Assembly: GCF_029392675.1 (NCBI RefSeq)
Contig: NZ_CP113941.1
Coordinates: 1-45,000 of the forward strand
DNA: 45,000 nt
Direction of reading: 5' to 3'
Origin: Lactobacillus sp. ESL0684
GTDB lineage: Bacteria; Bacillota; Bacilli; Lactobacillales; Lactobacillaceae
The notes under the pieces are model-generated. The model made no database searches and was not told the DNA's origin. It saw only the letters and a program-made list of their open reading frames with translations. Within the stretch, counting starts at the first letter, position 1; the number at the start of each line of letters is the position of its first letter. This document shows positions 17,970 to 26,186 of this stretch, in pieces. A program made the position numbers and the translations under genes.

Positions 17970-18989
17970 ATGAAAAGTAAAAATAGCAAAAAACTAATTA
18001 GGATTTCAGCTACTGTATTAGTAAGTATTGGAGCAACTAGTTTCATTAGTAATACCAATTTAAATTCAAACTTTTTACAGACCGTGCAGGCCGCTAAAAA
18101 AGCTAACTCTGACAATCCGTTTAGTCACCTTACAATTAATCAACTGCCTAGTTTTCAACTAGGGACTAATCCAACAATTGTTGAGCAGCTTTTAAATTAT
18201 TGTTTTCCTGCGGAAAAAGGCTATGAGGTTAAAGCAACTTGGGTTACTGTACCTGATACTTCCAAAGTGGGTAAGACTAATTACGAAGCAAAGGTTACAA
18301 TTACCGATCCCGATGGTAATAGCAATACTAAAATTGTTAGTATGCCAGTTACTATTACTTCGAATGATGGATTTGAACAAGCTGAGGCAAACCCTGCATA
18401 CAACGCACCAAGTATCAGCAGTTTTGATAAATCTGTTCTTGATAAATACCACTTAGAAGGACACAGATGGGCCAAGTTATCAATTACTTACAATACAGAT
18501 GAGGTTGACAAAGACAGCATAAACTATGTAAAGCGAGTTATCAAACAGATTAATAACTTAAATTTAGTAAAATTTGTACCGACAAGCAATAAGGACAGTG
18601 CCAACATCATTTTTACTGTTGAAAATAGTAACGATGACAACTATATTCAGCAACATGATGGTATTGGAAAAAATGCGGTTGGGTTAACTTCTTTTAAGCC
18701 ATTTAAAAAGAATCAACATAAAGGATTAGATGAAGACGTGCAAAATCATGTTACCATTCTGCCAGCCAGAATTAGACATTGGTTAACTTGGGAACCGAAA
18801 CTTGATTATCAATCTGCTTTTATGACAGTAACGGCACATGAATTAGGTCACGCGATAGGCTTAGCACACTGTGAAAATACGGGCGATGATATTATGGCTA
18901 ATTATTCAACTACACGCCGTGTTGATAAGGATAAGGAGCTGTTAGATAATCATTATAAACAGGCTGTGGCAGTGCTTTATCAAAATTAG
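17970..18989 (+). CDS. Secreted matrixin-like zinc metalloprotease
   Basis: A 339-residue secreted protein. A basic N-terminus and hydrophobic stretch (about 9-26) lead to a likely signal-peptidase site at VQA-AKK (residue 41/42). Residues about 60-130 look like a Rib/alpha-type Ig-like module (KGYEVKATWVTVPDTSKVG). The catalytic domain starts near 165 and carries the zinc motif HELGHAIGLAH: His290, Glu291, His294 and His300. The Met-turn DIMANY has Met309. This motif defines the metzincin/matrixin clan (M10-like). No propeptide cysteine switch is visible and no cell-wall anchor is seen. It is monocistronic with ribosome binding site AGAAAGAGG. Confidence 0.88.
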   Translation: MKSKNSKKLIRISATVLVSIGATSFISNTNLNSNFLQTVQAAKKANSDNPFSHLTINQLPSFQLGTNPTIVEQLLNYCFPAEKGYEVKATWVTVPDTSKVGKTNYEAKVTITDPDGNSNTKIVSMPVTITSNDGFEQAEANPAYNAPSISSFDKSVLDKYHLEGHRWAKLSITYNTDEVDKDSINYVKRVIKQINNLNLVKFVPTSNKDSANIIFTVENSNDDNYIQQHDGIGKNAVGLTSFKPFKKNQHKGLDEDVQNHVTILPARIRHWLTWEPKLDYQSAFMTVTAHELGHAIGLAHCENTGDDIMANYSTTRRVDKDKELLDNHYKQAVAVLYQN

Positions 18990-19058
18990 CAAAGAAATAG
19001 TATGAACATAAAACCTTTATTGACAAGTATTTGCCTATTCTGGCTAATAGGGTTTTGA

Positions 19059-19463
19059 TTATTCTCTGTTCCAGGTTTTTGGGTTTAAATAATCTTTGGC
19101 AGTATTTGTTAAAGCTGTTTGATAAATTTCCTCTTTATGTTTTAAAAAAGCAATTTGTTTTTGAATATCAGCTAATTGCTGTTGAGTCTTAGCCATTTGG
19201 GCTTTAATTATTTGATAGCGCTCAGGAATGGTCTTTTCACCAGTAATGCAGAGGTCAACATAGTGCTTAACTTCTGTTAATGACATGCCAGTTTTTCGCA
19301 AATAATTATCTCCTTCAAGCCAATTAAGTGCTTCTTGATTAAACAAACGATGATTATTTTGATCGCGTTCGACTGCAGGAACTAGTCCCTTATTTGTATA
19401 AAATCTGATTGTGTGTTCACTCATATTTAACTTTTCGGCTGCTTGTTTAACAGTTAGTTTCAT
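19059..19463 (-). CDS. MerR family transcriptional regulator
   Basis: A MerR-type regulator of about 134 residues. The winged helix opens MKLTVKQAAEKLNMSEHTIR, with FYTNKGLVP and NNHRLFNQEALNWL following, and a coiled-coil dimer helix runs from about residue 75 to 120. There are no metal-binding cysteine pairs, so it is of the AdhR/YraB/aldehyde-responding type rather than the metal type. An in-frame ATG six codons upstream (19481) is also possible but has no ribosome binding site. The gene diverges from the aldo/keto reductase, whose promoter contains a MerR-type dyad. Confidence 0.9.
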   Translation of the reverse strand: MKLTVKQAAEKLNMSEHTIRFYTNKGLVPAVERDQNNHRLFNQEALNWLEGDNYLRKTGMSLTEVKHYVDLCITGEKTIPERYQIIKAQMAKTQQQLADIQKQIAFLKHKEEIYQTALTNTAKDYLNPKTWNRE

Positions 19464-19501
19464 ATATTTAACTTCTTTCATTTATTTTTTACAGTTTTTG
19501 C

Positions 19502-19532
19502 TTGCCTTAGAGTAACTCTAAGCGAATATAAT
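19502..19532 (+). promoter_or_regulatory. MerR-type promoter of the aldo/keto reductase
   Basis: TTGCCT (19502-19507), a 19-bp spacer and a perfect TATAAT (19527-19532). The spacer is one to two bp longer than normal and overlaps a perfect 17-bp palindrome, CTTAGAGTAACTCTAAG (19506-19522), centred at 19514. This is the architecture of MerR-activated promoters, where the regulator twists the DNA to align the -35 and -10. Confidence 0.85.
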
Positions 19533-19565
19533 AAATTTATACTAAAAATGAATAGAGGTAAAGTG

Positions 19566-20438
19566 ATGACAAGTAAGATACCAATGATTACATTAAATAA
19601 TGGGGTTGAAATGCCACAAGAAGGTTTTGGTGTATATCAAATTGATGATTTAAGTGAATGTAAGCAAGCTGTTAAGGATGCTTTAGATGTGGGATATCGT
19701 TCAATTGATACTGCACAAGCTTATTATAATGAAGAAGCAGTTGGAGCAGCAATTGCTGAAAGTCCAGTTTCTCGTGAAGAGATTTTTTTGACTACAAAAG
19801 TTTGGATTGATGACTATGGCTATGAACTAACCAAAAAGTCAATTGAGTTATCCTTGCAAAAGTTGCAAACTGATTATCTTGATTTGGTTTTATTACATCA
19901 GCCATTTAATGATTATTATGGCGCGTATCGTGCATTAGAAGATTTATATGATGAAAAAAAGATTCGTGCAATTGGTGTTTCAAATTGGTCGGCAGCTAGA
20001 TTAGTTGATTTGGCTGAATTTAATCGGATTGCTCCTGCTGTTAATCAGTTAGAAACGAATATTTTTTACCAAGAGCAAGCAATTAGACCATATCTTGATC
20101 AATATCAAACTAGGCTTGAAGCTTGGGCTCCGTTGGCTCAAGGTGCGAACAATATTTTTACCAATCCAGTTTTAACTGAGATTGGTAAAAAGTATAATAA
20201 GACGCCAGCACAAGTAGCTTTAAGATTTTTGACACAAAATGGCATAATAATTATTCCTAAATCGACACACAAAGAACGTATGCAACAAAATATAAATATT
20301 TGGGATTTTGAATTAACTTCGGCTGAATTAGAACAAATTCGTCAATTGGATACGGGGCAGTCATTGACACTTGACCATGATGCACCAGAGAGTGTTAAAT
20401 TCTTTGCGGATTATAGCAAGAATAACGCTCCAAAATAG
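19566..20438 (+). CDS. Aldo/keto reductase
   Basis: NADPH-dependent reductase of about 290 residues, aldo/keto reductase family. The catalytic tetrad is visible: Asp and Tyr in IDTAQAYYNE, Lys in LTTKVWI and His in LVLLHQPF. The signature IIIPKSTHKERMQQN binds the cofactor. The ATG at 19566 (MTSKIPMITLNNGV) is preferred over 19548 because the predicted transcript starts near 19539 and the AGAGG ribosome binding site sits between the two. Control by the divergent MerR regulator through the dyad suggests a role in aldehyde or electrophile defence; the substrate is not known. Confidence 0.92.
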   Translation: MTSKIPMITLNNGVEMPQEGFGVYQIDDLSECKQAVKDALDVGYRSIDTAQAYYNEEAVGAAIAESPVSREEIFLTTKVWIDDYGYELTKKSIELSLQKLQTDYLDLVLLHQPFNDYYGAYRALEDLYDEKKIRAIGVSNWSAARLVDLAEFNRIAPAVNQLETNIFYQEQAIRPYLDQYQTRLEAWAPLAQGANNIFTNPVLTEIGKKYNKTPAQVALRFLTQNGIIIIPKSTHKERMQQNINIWDFELTSAELEQIRQLDTGQSLTLDHDAPESVKFFADYSKNNAPK

Positions 20439-20483
20439 TTTCTTAGTTAATGGAATACCAGTATTGAGACTTATATATTTTTA

Positions 20484-20511
20484 AAAAGCAGGCATTAGGC
20501 CTGCTTTTTTG
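20484..20511 (+). terminator. Terminator after the aldo/keto reductase
   Basis: Stem AAAAAGCAGGC / GCCTGCTTTTTT with a 5-nt loop. The symmetric A/T arms allow use from both strands, and the convergent TetR gene ends just downstream. Confidence 0.88.
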
Positions 20512-20523
20512 GTCATAATTTGA

Positions 20524-21057
20524 TTATTTGAACTGAGTGAGCATTGTTTCGACAATCTTCTCTATATCTGTTGGCTTTAATTTTGCACCATCTCTAATCC
20601 ATTTTAAAAGTAAGTTACATAAACCACCAATAATAAAATAGTAGGCATAGCTTTCTTCTTCAATGTTTTGATAATCGCCATGTTCTATTGGTGCTTTAGG
20701 AAAAAAGTTACCAAAGATTAAGTAGAATAAATTGTTTTTATCTAATATAACTAAGAAATCTGTATATTGTTTCCAAAATTCAAAAAATTGGATAACTATA
20801 CTTTGTAAGTCAAATTTTTCTTGCTTCATTAATTTTTCGATTAATAAATTCAATAAATCTTCAAGATAATAGGTTAAAATATCCTCTATTTTTTTAAAAT
20901 GACGATAAAAAGTTCTCCGAGAAACTCCTGCTACTTGTGTCAGTTCAGAAATGGTAATGGTATTAAATGGTTGCTTTGACATTAAAGCTAATAGAGCATT
21001 AACCAATAAATTTTTAGATACTCTAATCTGTTTAGTTCTAGTTTTTCTATCTGTCAC
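20524..21057 (-). CDS. TetR family transcriptional regulator
   Basis: A 177-residue TetR-type repressor. The N-terminal helix-turn-helix is ITISELTQVAGVSRRTFYRHF at about residues 35-55, and the variable C-terminal domain is hydrophobic and aromatic. The start is GTG at 21057 with AAAGGAG eight bases upstream on the minus strand. It diverges from the quinone oxidoreductase-like gene across a 114-bp region with an inverted repeat, the usual arrangement for a TetR repressor and its target. The ligand is unknown. Confidence 0.9.
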   Translation of the reverse strand: MTDRKTRTKQIRVSKNLLVNALLALMSKQPFNTITISELTQVAGVSRRTFYRHFKKIEDILTYYLEDLLNLLIEKLMKQEKFDLQSIVIQFFEFWKQYTDFLVILDKNNLFYLIFGNFFPKAPIEHGDYQNIEEESYAYYFIIGGLCNLLLKWIRDGAKLKPTDIEKIVETMLTQFK

Positions 21058-21094
21058 AGAGCATACTCCTTTGTAGCACTTAATATAATTGTGT

Positions 21095-21125
21095 TGTATA
21101 AGTAATTATTTAATATTATTATACA
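21095..21125. promoter_or_regulatory. Candidate TetR operator
   Basis: Inverted repeat TGTATAA (21095-21101) and TTATACA (21119-21125), separated by 17 bp of AT-rich DNA, in the divergent promoter region. The wide spacing is unusual for TetR, so this is only a candidate. Confidence 0.35.
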
Positions 21126-21171
21126 TTATATAAAGACACAAATGTGACAACTAATTTTAGAGGAATTTTTA

Positions 21172-22176
21172 ATGAAAGCAGTAATTTATACTAAACAAGG
21201 CACTAATCCAGAAGCAGTTTTAAAAATACAAGATATTGCTAAACCAGTTCCCGAAGATCATCAGGTATTGGTTAAAGTAAAAGCATGTTCTCTAAATGTA
21301 AATGATTATACTAGATTTACTACTACTAAAAGTAACGGTAAAATGTCATTTTTTGCTAAAATGATTGATAAAGTACAGCAAGCCCCTGGTAAACCAATCG
21401 GTGGAGAAATTGCGGGTGTTGTTGAAAGTATTGGCAAACAAGTTAAAAATGTAAAAATAGGTGATGAAGTTTTTGGTGTTACATTAGGATCTTTTCCCAA
21501 TGGTGGTCTTGCAGAATTTGCAATTTGCTCTGATGATTTAGTTTATCAAAAGCCCGAATCTTTAACATTCGAAGCGTCGTCGGCTCTTCCGATATCTGCT
21601 ATTACAGCTTTAGGAGCGGTGCGAAAAGGGAAAGTTGAACCAGGAAAAAAAGTTTTAATTTATGGTTCGTCTGGCGGAGTTGGACAGTATGCAATTCAAA
21701 TTTCAAAAGCATCTGGCGGAATTATTACGGGAGTGTGTAGTACCAGAAATGTAGAAATTGCACAAAAACTAGGTTGCTCTCAAACGATTGATTATAAAAA
21801 AGCAAATTTTACTAAGTGCAACGATAAGTTTGACGTCATACTTGGTATAAATGGCTATAATCCTCTTCATGTGTATCGAAAATTATTAAAACCTAATGGT
21901 ATATATGTGTCGGTTGGTGGTATTAAACAGGGAATAATGGGCGGTATGTTTGGTGGCATTTCATCTATAGGAAGTAGTAAGAAATTTACTGGAGCTTCTT
22001 TTGCAGAAAGTGTTAAACAGGAAAATGCTTTATCGACTATTAAGCAGTTATCCGATACAGGCCAAGTAAAACCTTATATTGACAAGATATATTCAGTAAA
22101 TGATACAGTTGCTGCAATTCAATACATAGTTAAATATCATACTCATGGTAAAGTTGTAATCAAAATGGATATTTAA
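21172..22176 (+). CDS. Zinc-independent MDR family oxidoreductase (quinone oxidoreductase-like)
   Basis: A 334-residue medium-chain dehydrogenase/reductase. The GroES-like N-terminus (VLVKVKACSLNVNDYT) is followed by GKPIGGEIAGVVESIG and the Rossmann motif LIYGSSGGVGQYAIQ. The zinc-ligand cysteines of alcohol dehydrogenases are absent, placing it with the NADPH:quinone oxidoreductase / enoyl reductase branch. It probably reduces electrophilic quinones or enones with NADPH. It is divergent from the TetR gene, so repression by that regulator is likely. GAGGAA is the ribosome binding site. Confidence 0.9.
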   Translation: MKAVIYTKQGTNPEAVLKIQDIAKPVPEDHQVLVKVKACSLNVNDYTRFTTTKSNGKMSFFAKMIDKVQQAPGKPIGGEIAGVVESIGKQVKNVKIGDEVFGVTLGSFPNGGLAEFAICSDDLVYQKPESLTFEASSALPISAITALGAVRKGKVEPGKKVLIYGSSGGVGQYAIQISKASGGIITGVCSTRNVEIAQKLGCSQTIDYKKANFTKCNDKFDVILGINGYNPLHVYRKLLKPNGIYVSVGGIKQGIMGGMFGGISSIGSSKKFTGASFAESVKQENALSTIKQLSDTGQVKPYIDKIYSVNDTVAAIQYIVKYHTHGKVVIKMDI

Positions 22177-22198
22177 GTAAGAATATTTCTCACTTAAA

Positions 22199-22248
22199 AA
22201 GAAGTCTATTATCAAGGTTCTATGAATTATTTGATAATAGGCTTTTTT
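22199..22248 (+). terminator. Terminator-like repeat, copy 2
   Basis: A 50-nt element homologous to 17633-17682 (about 84% identity), with stem AAGTCTATTATCAA / TTGATAATAGGCTT, loop GGTTCTATGAAT and a final run of six T. It lies 23 bp after the oxidoreductase stop. Confidence 0.8.
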
Positions 22249-22340
22249 CTTGTTTGCAGAACTTGAGCGCATATTGCTTTTTTGAAAAGAACAGTTATGA
22301 TTAATTTAGTACTTATTAATTTATAGTTAGGAGATATTTT

Positions 22341-23567
22341 GTGGGTTTAAAAAATAAAAAAATTAGACGAAATGTGCTTGTTGTAATTATTGCATTAGGC
22401 AGTGTTTTTAGTGGTTTAAATATGTTACTTGGTCAGACTGATGTGTCTAATGCGGCAACTATACAAACAGCAGTACACGAAGATACTGGTACTGCTAAAA
22501 CAGGCAAAATTAAGAAAAAAAGTTATGTTTATAATAGCAAAGGCAAACGTGCTAATAAGAAAATTCTTAAGAAAAACAAGACTGTTAAAATATATGGAAC
22601 TAAGGTAATTAAAGATAAAACGTACTATTCTTTAGGTAATGGATATTATGTACCGAAAAATAAAGTAAAATTATCTCAAAAGTTAACGGTGGTTAAAAAA
22701 TCTTACTTATATACTAAAAAGGGTAAGCGTAATGGCAAGAAAGTCTTGAAAAAAGGCAAAACGATTAATGTTTATGGCACTAAAAACATTAAGGGTAAAA
22801 AGTATTATTCTTTAGGTAATGGTCAATATATTCCCGCTACCAATGTTACTGTACGTCAACCCGAGCCAGTTCCTAATCCGGTAGACAGCATAGATAACAA
22901 TGTAAATAATTCTTCATCAGTGAGTCAACCAGATAAAACTGATAGCAATATTTCTGCAAATGAAGCCAGTGGGACAAGTGAAAACGGAACTGTTAATAGT
23001 AATGATTCAGGGAATAGTATCAATAATTCTGCTAATAATATTGGCGGCAATTCTGCTGGCAGTACTGGTGGGTCAAGCGCAACTTCTATCGCTGATTTTT
23101 CACTTAGTGATTTCAGAAAGGCATTTGTAACAGCACTAAATAATGAACGTTCAAAACGTGGATTAACCACTGTTACAGAAGATCCTGAGCATGATGATGT
23201 AGTTCAGAAGAGATCGCAATTACTACCAAATAATTTTAGTCATACTGATAAAAATGGTAGCTTTATTCTTGAAGACTATTATAAAAATGCCGGAATAAGC
23301 TATTATAGTATTGGCGAATGTTTAGCAATGTATCCTTGGGGTTGGGTTACTGACCATGATACTAATGAATTAATTCCTGCTCCGGATGGTGGGTCTTCAG
23401 CTGATGTCGCTCAAAATATGATTTATGAATATATTTATAATGATGCTGATTCAAATTGGGGACATCGCGATATTTTATTAAATCCTAATCAAAAGACGAT
23501 AGGATTGGGTGCTGTAGTCGCATTGGATAGTGGACAAATTTATTCTGCTGTTGGGCTTACCTATTAA
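22341..23567 (+). CDS. Secreted SLAP-CAP domain protein
   Basis: A 408-residue exported protein. A basic N-terminus and hydrophobic segment (about 10-30) lead to a signal-peptidase site near SNAA-T. Two tandem repeats of about 60 residues follow (sharing KKSYVYNSKGKR / KKSYLYTKKGKR and YYSLGNG), the SLAP/SLH-like wall-binding repeat of lactobacilli. A long Ser/Asn/Gly linker (about 180-250) leads to a C-terminal CAP (SCP/PR-1-like) domain with FRKAFVTALNNERSKRGL, NFSHTDKNG and NWGHRDILLNP. The wall repeats would hold the CAP domain at the surface. Its biochemical role is unknown. GTG start with AGGAG eight bases upstream. Confidence 0.9.
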   Translation: MGLKNKKIRRNVLVVIIALGSVFSGLNMLLGQTDVSNAATIQTAVHEDTGTAKTGKIKKKSYVYNSKGKRANKKILKKNKTVKIYGTKVIKDKTYYSLGNGYYVPKNKVKLSQKLTVVKKSYLYTKKGKRNGKKVLKKGKTINVYGTKNIKGKKYYSLGNGQYIPATNVTVRQPEPVPNPVDSIDNNVNNSSSVSQPDKTDSNISANEASGTSENGTVNSNDSGNSINNSANNIGGNSAGSTGGSSATSIADFSLSDFRKAFVTALNNERSKRGLTTVTEDPEHDDVVQKRSQLLPNNFSHTDKNGSFILEDYYKNAGISYYSIGECLAMYPWGWVTDHDTNELIPAPDGGSSADVAQNMIYEYIYNDADSNWGHRDILLNPNQKTIGLGAVVALDSGQIYSAVGLTY

Positions 23568-23665
23568 GCAAGATCTGATAGTTCATTTAAGTGATAAATT
23601 AATATCAAATTAGCAGAATTAAGAAAGTGCATCCCCAAGAGTGGTTAGCTGAGTAAAAATTTTGT

Positions 23666-23697
23666 AAAGTAGTCTAGAATTTCTAGGCTGCTTTTTT
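23666..23697 (+). terminator. Terminator after the SLAP-CAP gene
   Basis: Fourteen-pair stem AAAGTAGTCTAGAA / TTCTAGGCTGCTTT with two G-T pairs and a very tight loop, then TTTT. It is about 100 bp after the stop. Confidence 0.8.
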
Positions 23698-23794
23698 GTT
23701 TATAAAATTTGTGTTAGTCAAAGCAAGTCTTGGATGTTTAAGAGATGACCAGCAAAAATACAAGATGTTGATTAATTGATTCAATATCTTGAGG

Positions 23795-23800
23795 TATAAT
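23795..23800 (+). promoter_or_regulatory. -10 box of the MFS transporter promoter
   Basis: A perfect TATAAT without a good -35. It predicts a transcript starting near 23807. That leaves the ATG at 23820 almost leaderless and favours the TTG at 23886, which has GGGGGA six bases upstream. Confidence 0.5.
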
Positions 23801-23885
23801 CTGTACCTAGGCACCATATATGGAAATAATAGTATGGCAATTTATTAAGATAATTTTATTTTCAGCAGTAATTGGGGGATGCATT

Positions 23886-25256
23886 TTGACTAAAAATACT
23901 AGATTAATTGTTTCAATTTTCGGGATAGGTTTATTAAGTTTTTTAGGGATTGTGATTGAAACTGCACTTAACATTGCTTTTCCAAGTTTAATGCAAGAAT
24001 TCAATATTTCTGCAGTAACAGTTCAGTGGCTTACCAGTGGCTATATGATTGTTTCGACGTTAATTATTCCGTTCGGCTCGTTTTTAAGAAAAAGATTCAG
24101 GGCACTTATTTTATTTCGGGTAGCAGCAGCGACGTTTTTAATAGGGACACTTTGCGCTGCTACTAGCAATAATTTTTCTATTTTATTATGCGGACGACTT
24201 TTACAGGGAGTAGCAGACGGAATTTGCTTGCCGCTAATGTTTTCGCTGATTTTGGAGCAAGCACCAGCGACTAAAATGGGGACTTTTATGGGCTTAGGCA
24301 ATTTAGTGATTGCCTTTGCGCCAGCAGTTGGACCTGTTTATGGTGGCTTGATTTTGAAAAACTTTACTTGGAACTATTTATTTTGGTTGATAGTTCCGAT
24401 AATTGCGGTTGCCTGGATTTTAGGTGAAATAAGTATTAGCCAAGAACAAGCATTGCAGCGAGTACCCTTTGATTATCAGGGAGGTGCATTGTTAGTTGTC
24501 TTGTTAGTGTCATCATTGTTACTAATTATCAATTTGTCCTCAGGTGCCAATATCAATGAAGCCTTGATATTGCTCGTATTGGTAGTCATTAGTTGTGTTC
24601 TATTTGTAAAGGTGGAACGGGGGAATTCATCAGGTGTAGTTGATATAACTTTATTTAAGAATAAGCAATTCGTTTTATTTTTACTGACATTCTTTTTATT
24701 ACAGCTAATATCGCTAAGTATGTCATATCTAATGCCGAATACATTGCAATTAGCTCTCAAACAAACTTCTGATATTACAGGATTGCTAATTTTACCAGCT
24801 GCCGTGATTGATGCACTCATGTCAATTTTAGCTGGGCAGATTTATGATAAAATAAGCCACAAATTACCCATAATTTTAGGACTTGGCATCATCATCGTTG
24901 CACTATTAGGGGCAGCAATTAACCAACTTTCGGTATTGAGTGTGGTAGCTACTTACATAATATTTATGATTGGCTTGGGACTAAGCTATGGCAATATTAT
25001 GACACTTAGCTTGTCCCAGCTAACTGAAAGTGAAAAAAATGATGGCAATGCTCTTTATATGACAGCTCAACCGTTTTCTGGTGCGATTGGTACAGCAATG
25101 GCAGCTTCAGTTATGGGACTGATGCAGACCCAAAATAGTAATTTGATAATCGGAACAACTGCTGGTTATAAATCGGTTCAGGTAATATTAGTTATGTTAG
25201 CGGTAAGTGGCTTAATATTCTGTCTAATAAATTTAATTGGTAGAAAGGATAGCTAG
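23886..25256 (+). CDS. MFS drug exporter, EmrB/QacA (DHA2) type
   Basis: Integral membrane transporter of about 456 residues with roughly 14 hydrophobic segments, the DHA2 drug:proton antiporter layout. The family motifs are visible: ETALNIAFPSLMQEF in helix 1, WLTSGYMI in helix 2, and GRLLQGVADGICLPLMF plus GLGNLVIAFAPAVGPVYGG in helices 4-5 (antiporter motif C). It should expel an amphiphilic or toxic compound with proton influx; the substrate is unknown. The open frame extends 22 codons upstream to an ATG at 23820, but the ribosome binding site supports the TTG at 23886. It is monocistronic. Confidence 0.9.
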   Translation: MTKNTRLIVSIFGIGLLSFLGIVIETALNIAFPSLMQEFNISAVTVQWLTSGYMIVSTLIIPFGSFLRKRFRALILFRVAAATFLIGTLCAATSNNFSILLCGRLLQGVADGICLPLMFSLILEQAPATKMGTFMGLGNLVIAFAPAVGPVYGGLILKNFTWNYLFWLIVPIIAVAWILGEISISQEQALQRVPFDYQGGALLVVLLVSSLLLIINLSSGANINEALILLVLVVISCVLFVKVERGNSSGVVDITLFKNKQFVLFLLTFFLLQLISLSMSYLMPNTLQLALKQTSDITGLLILPAAVIDALMSILAGQIYDKISHKLPIILGLGIIIVALLGAAINQLSVLSVVATYIIFMIGLGLSYGNIMTLSLSQLTESEKNDGNALYMTAQPFSGAIGTAMAASVMGLMQTQNSNLIIGTTAGYKSVQVILVMLAVSGLIFCLINLIGRKDS

Positions 25257-25350
25257 TTTGTTTATCAATAAAAACGCTTGCAAGATGTAGAAGATGCTAG
25301 TATTCTTAACTTAATTAGTCCCATAATTTAGTTAAGGGAGGGCTAGGATT

Positions 25351-26019
25351 ATGAAAATCAATAAAAGTATTTTAGCAATAATTAGTGTCTTGGTGATTGG
25401 GATAGGCAGTGTGCAAGCAAGTCCAGTTAGTGCGGCACTTAACACTTCTACAACTGCTAAGACTCATGCAAAAGTATCCCAAAATTTAAAACACGTTAAA
25501 GTTACTTACGATAGCAGTAAAAAGCAAGCGGGTTTTACGGGCACGGCTGCTAAAGGAATCAAAAAGGTAAAAGTTTTTTATAATAATAAATTAGTGCAGA
25601 CAGTTAAGGTTAAGAAATCTAACAAGTTTGTTGCTAATGCCAAATTTACAGGTTACAAAAACTTTACTTTGCTAGGTTTAAATAAAGCAGGTAAGAAGGC
25701 AACTAATAAAGTAACGATTACTAGCCAAGATTATGCTGCTCCGAAACCGTGGATTAGTAATAGTAACCGCACGCAAGCGGCTATGACTTATGAAGTAGCT
25801 ACTAGCAAGGGATGTGGACTTAATTTTTACTATCACAAGCAAAAAGTCCGTTCTGTTAGCGCTGATACGGAAAAGACAACGGTAGTATTCTCCGCTGATG
25901 AACTTAAAGCTAAGACTGGATCCTTTACCATCCGCCAAACACAGGCAGGCAAGAAGAGTAGCCCAGCTGTTAAAGCTAAGATTCTTGATAGCGGACAATC
26001 TTTTGCAACAAGTATTTAA
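25351..26019 (+). CDS. Secreted basic protein of unknown function
   Basis: A 222-residue protein with a clear signal peptide: basic start MKINKS, hydrophobic core to about residue 22, and likely cleavage at VSA-A near residue 28. The mature part is very Lys/Thr-rich. It looks like two beta-rich modules: residues about 45-125 (VKVTYDSSKKQAGFTG, then IKKVKVFYNNKLVQTVKV) and 130-215. No catalytic motif, sorting signal, cysteine pair or lipobox is visible. I do not recognise the family; an Ig-like wall or S-layer associated module is one possibility. Strong ribosome binding site AAGGGAGGG, own terminator. A 12/14 cre-like site (25269-25282) lies upstream. Confidence 0.8.
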   Translation: MKINKSILAIISVLVIGIGSVQASPVSAALNTSTTAKTHAKVSQNLKHVKVTYDSSKKQAGFTGTAAKGIKKVKVFYNNKLVQTVKVKKSNKFVANAKFTGYKNFTLLGLNKAGKKATNKVTITSQDYAAPKPWISNSNRTQAAMTYEVATSKGCGLNFYYHKQKVRSVSADTEKTTVVFSADELKAKTGSFTIRQTQAGKKSSPAVKAKILDSGQSFATSI

Positions 26020-26028
26020 CTAAAAAAA

Positions 26029-26070
26029 CAATTATCATCTCATCTTGAGCTAATGATAATTGCTTTTTTG
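26029..26070 (+). terminator. Terminator after the secreted basic protein
   Basis: Ten-pair perfect stem CAATTATCAT / ATGATAATTG with a 14-nt loop, then CTTTTTT. Confidence 0.82.
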
Positions 26071-26112
26071 TATTATAAAGAATAAGGCATATGCTTCAAT
26101 TAAGGGAACGCT

Positions 26113-26142
26113 TTTTCAAATAACTACTAATCGTGCTATGAT
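26113..26142 (+). promoter_or_regulatory. Promoter of the two-gene oxidoreductase operon
   Basis: TTTTCA (26113-26118), an 18-bp spacer and TATGAT (26137-26142) with extended TGC, 45 bp before the dehydrogenase. Confidence 0.45.
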
Positions 26143-26186
26143 TAAATTAGTAGTATTAACAAATTTAGTTTAAGGGAGATGATTTG

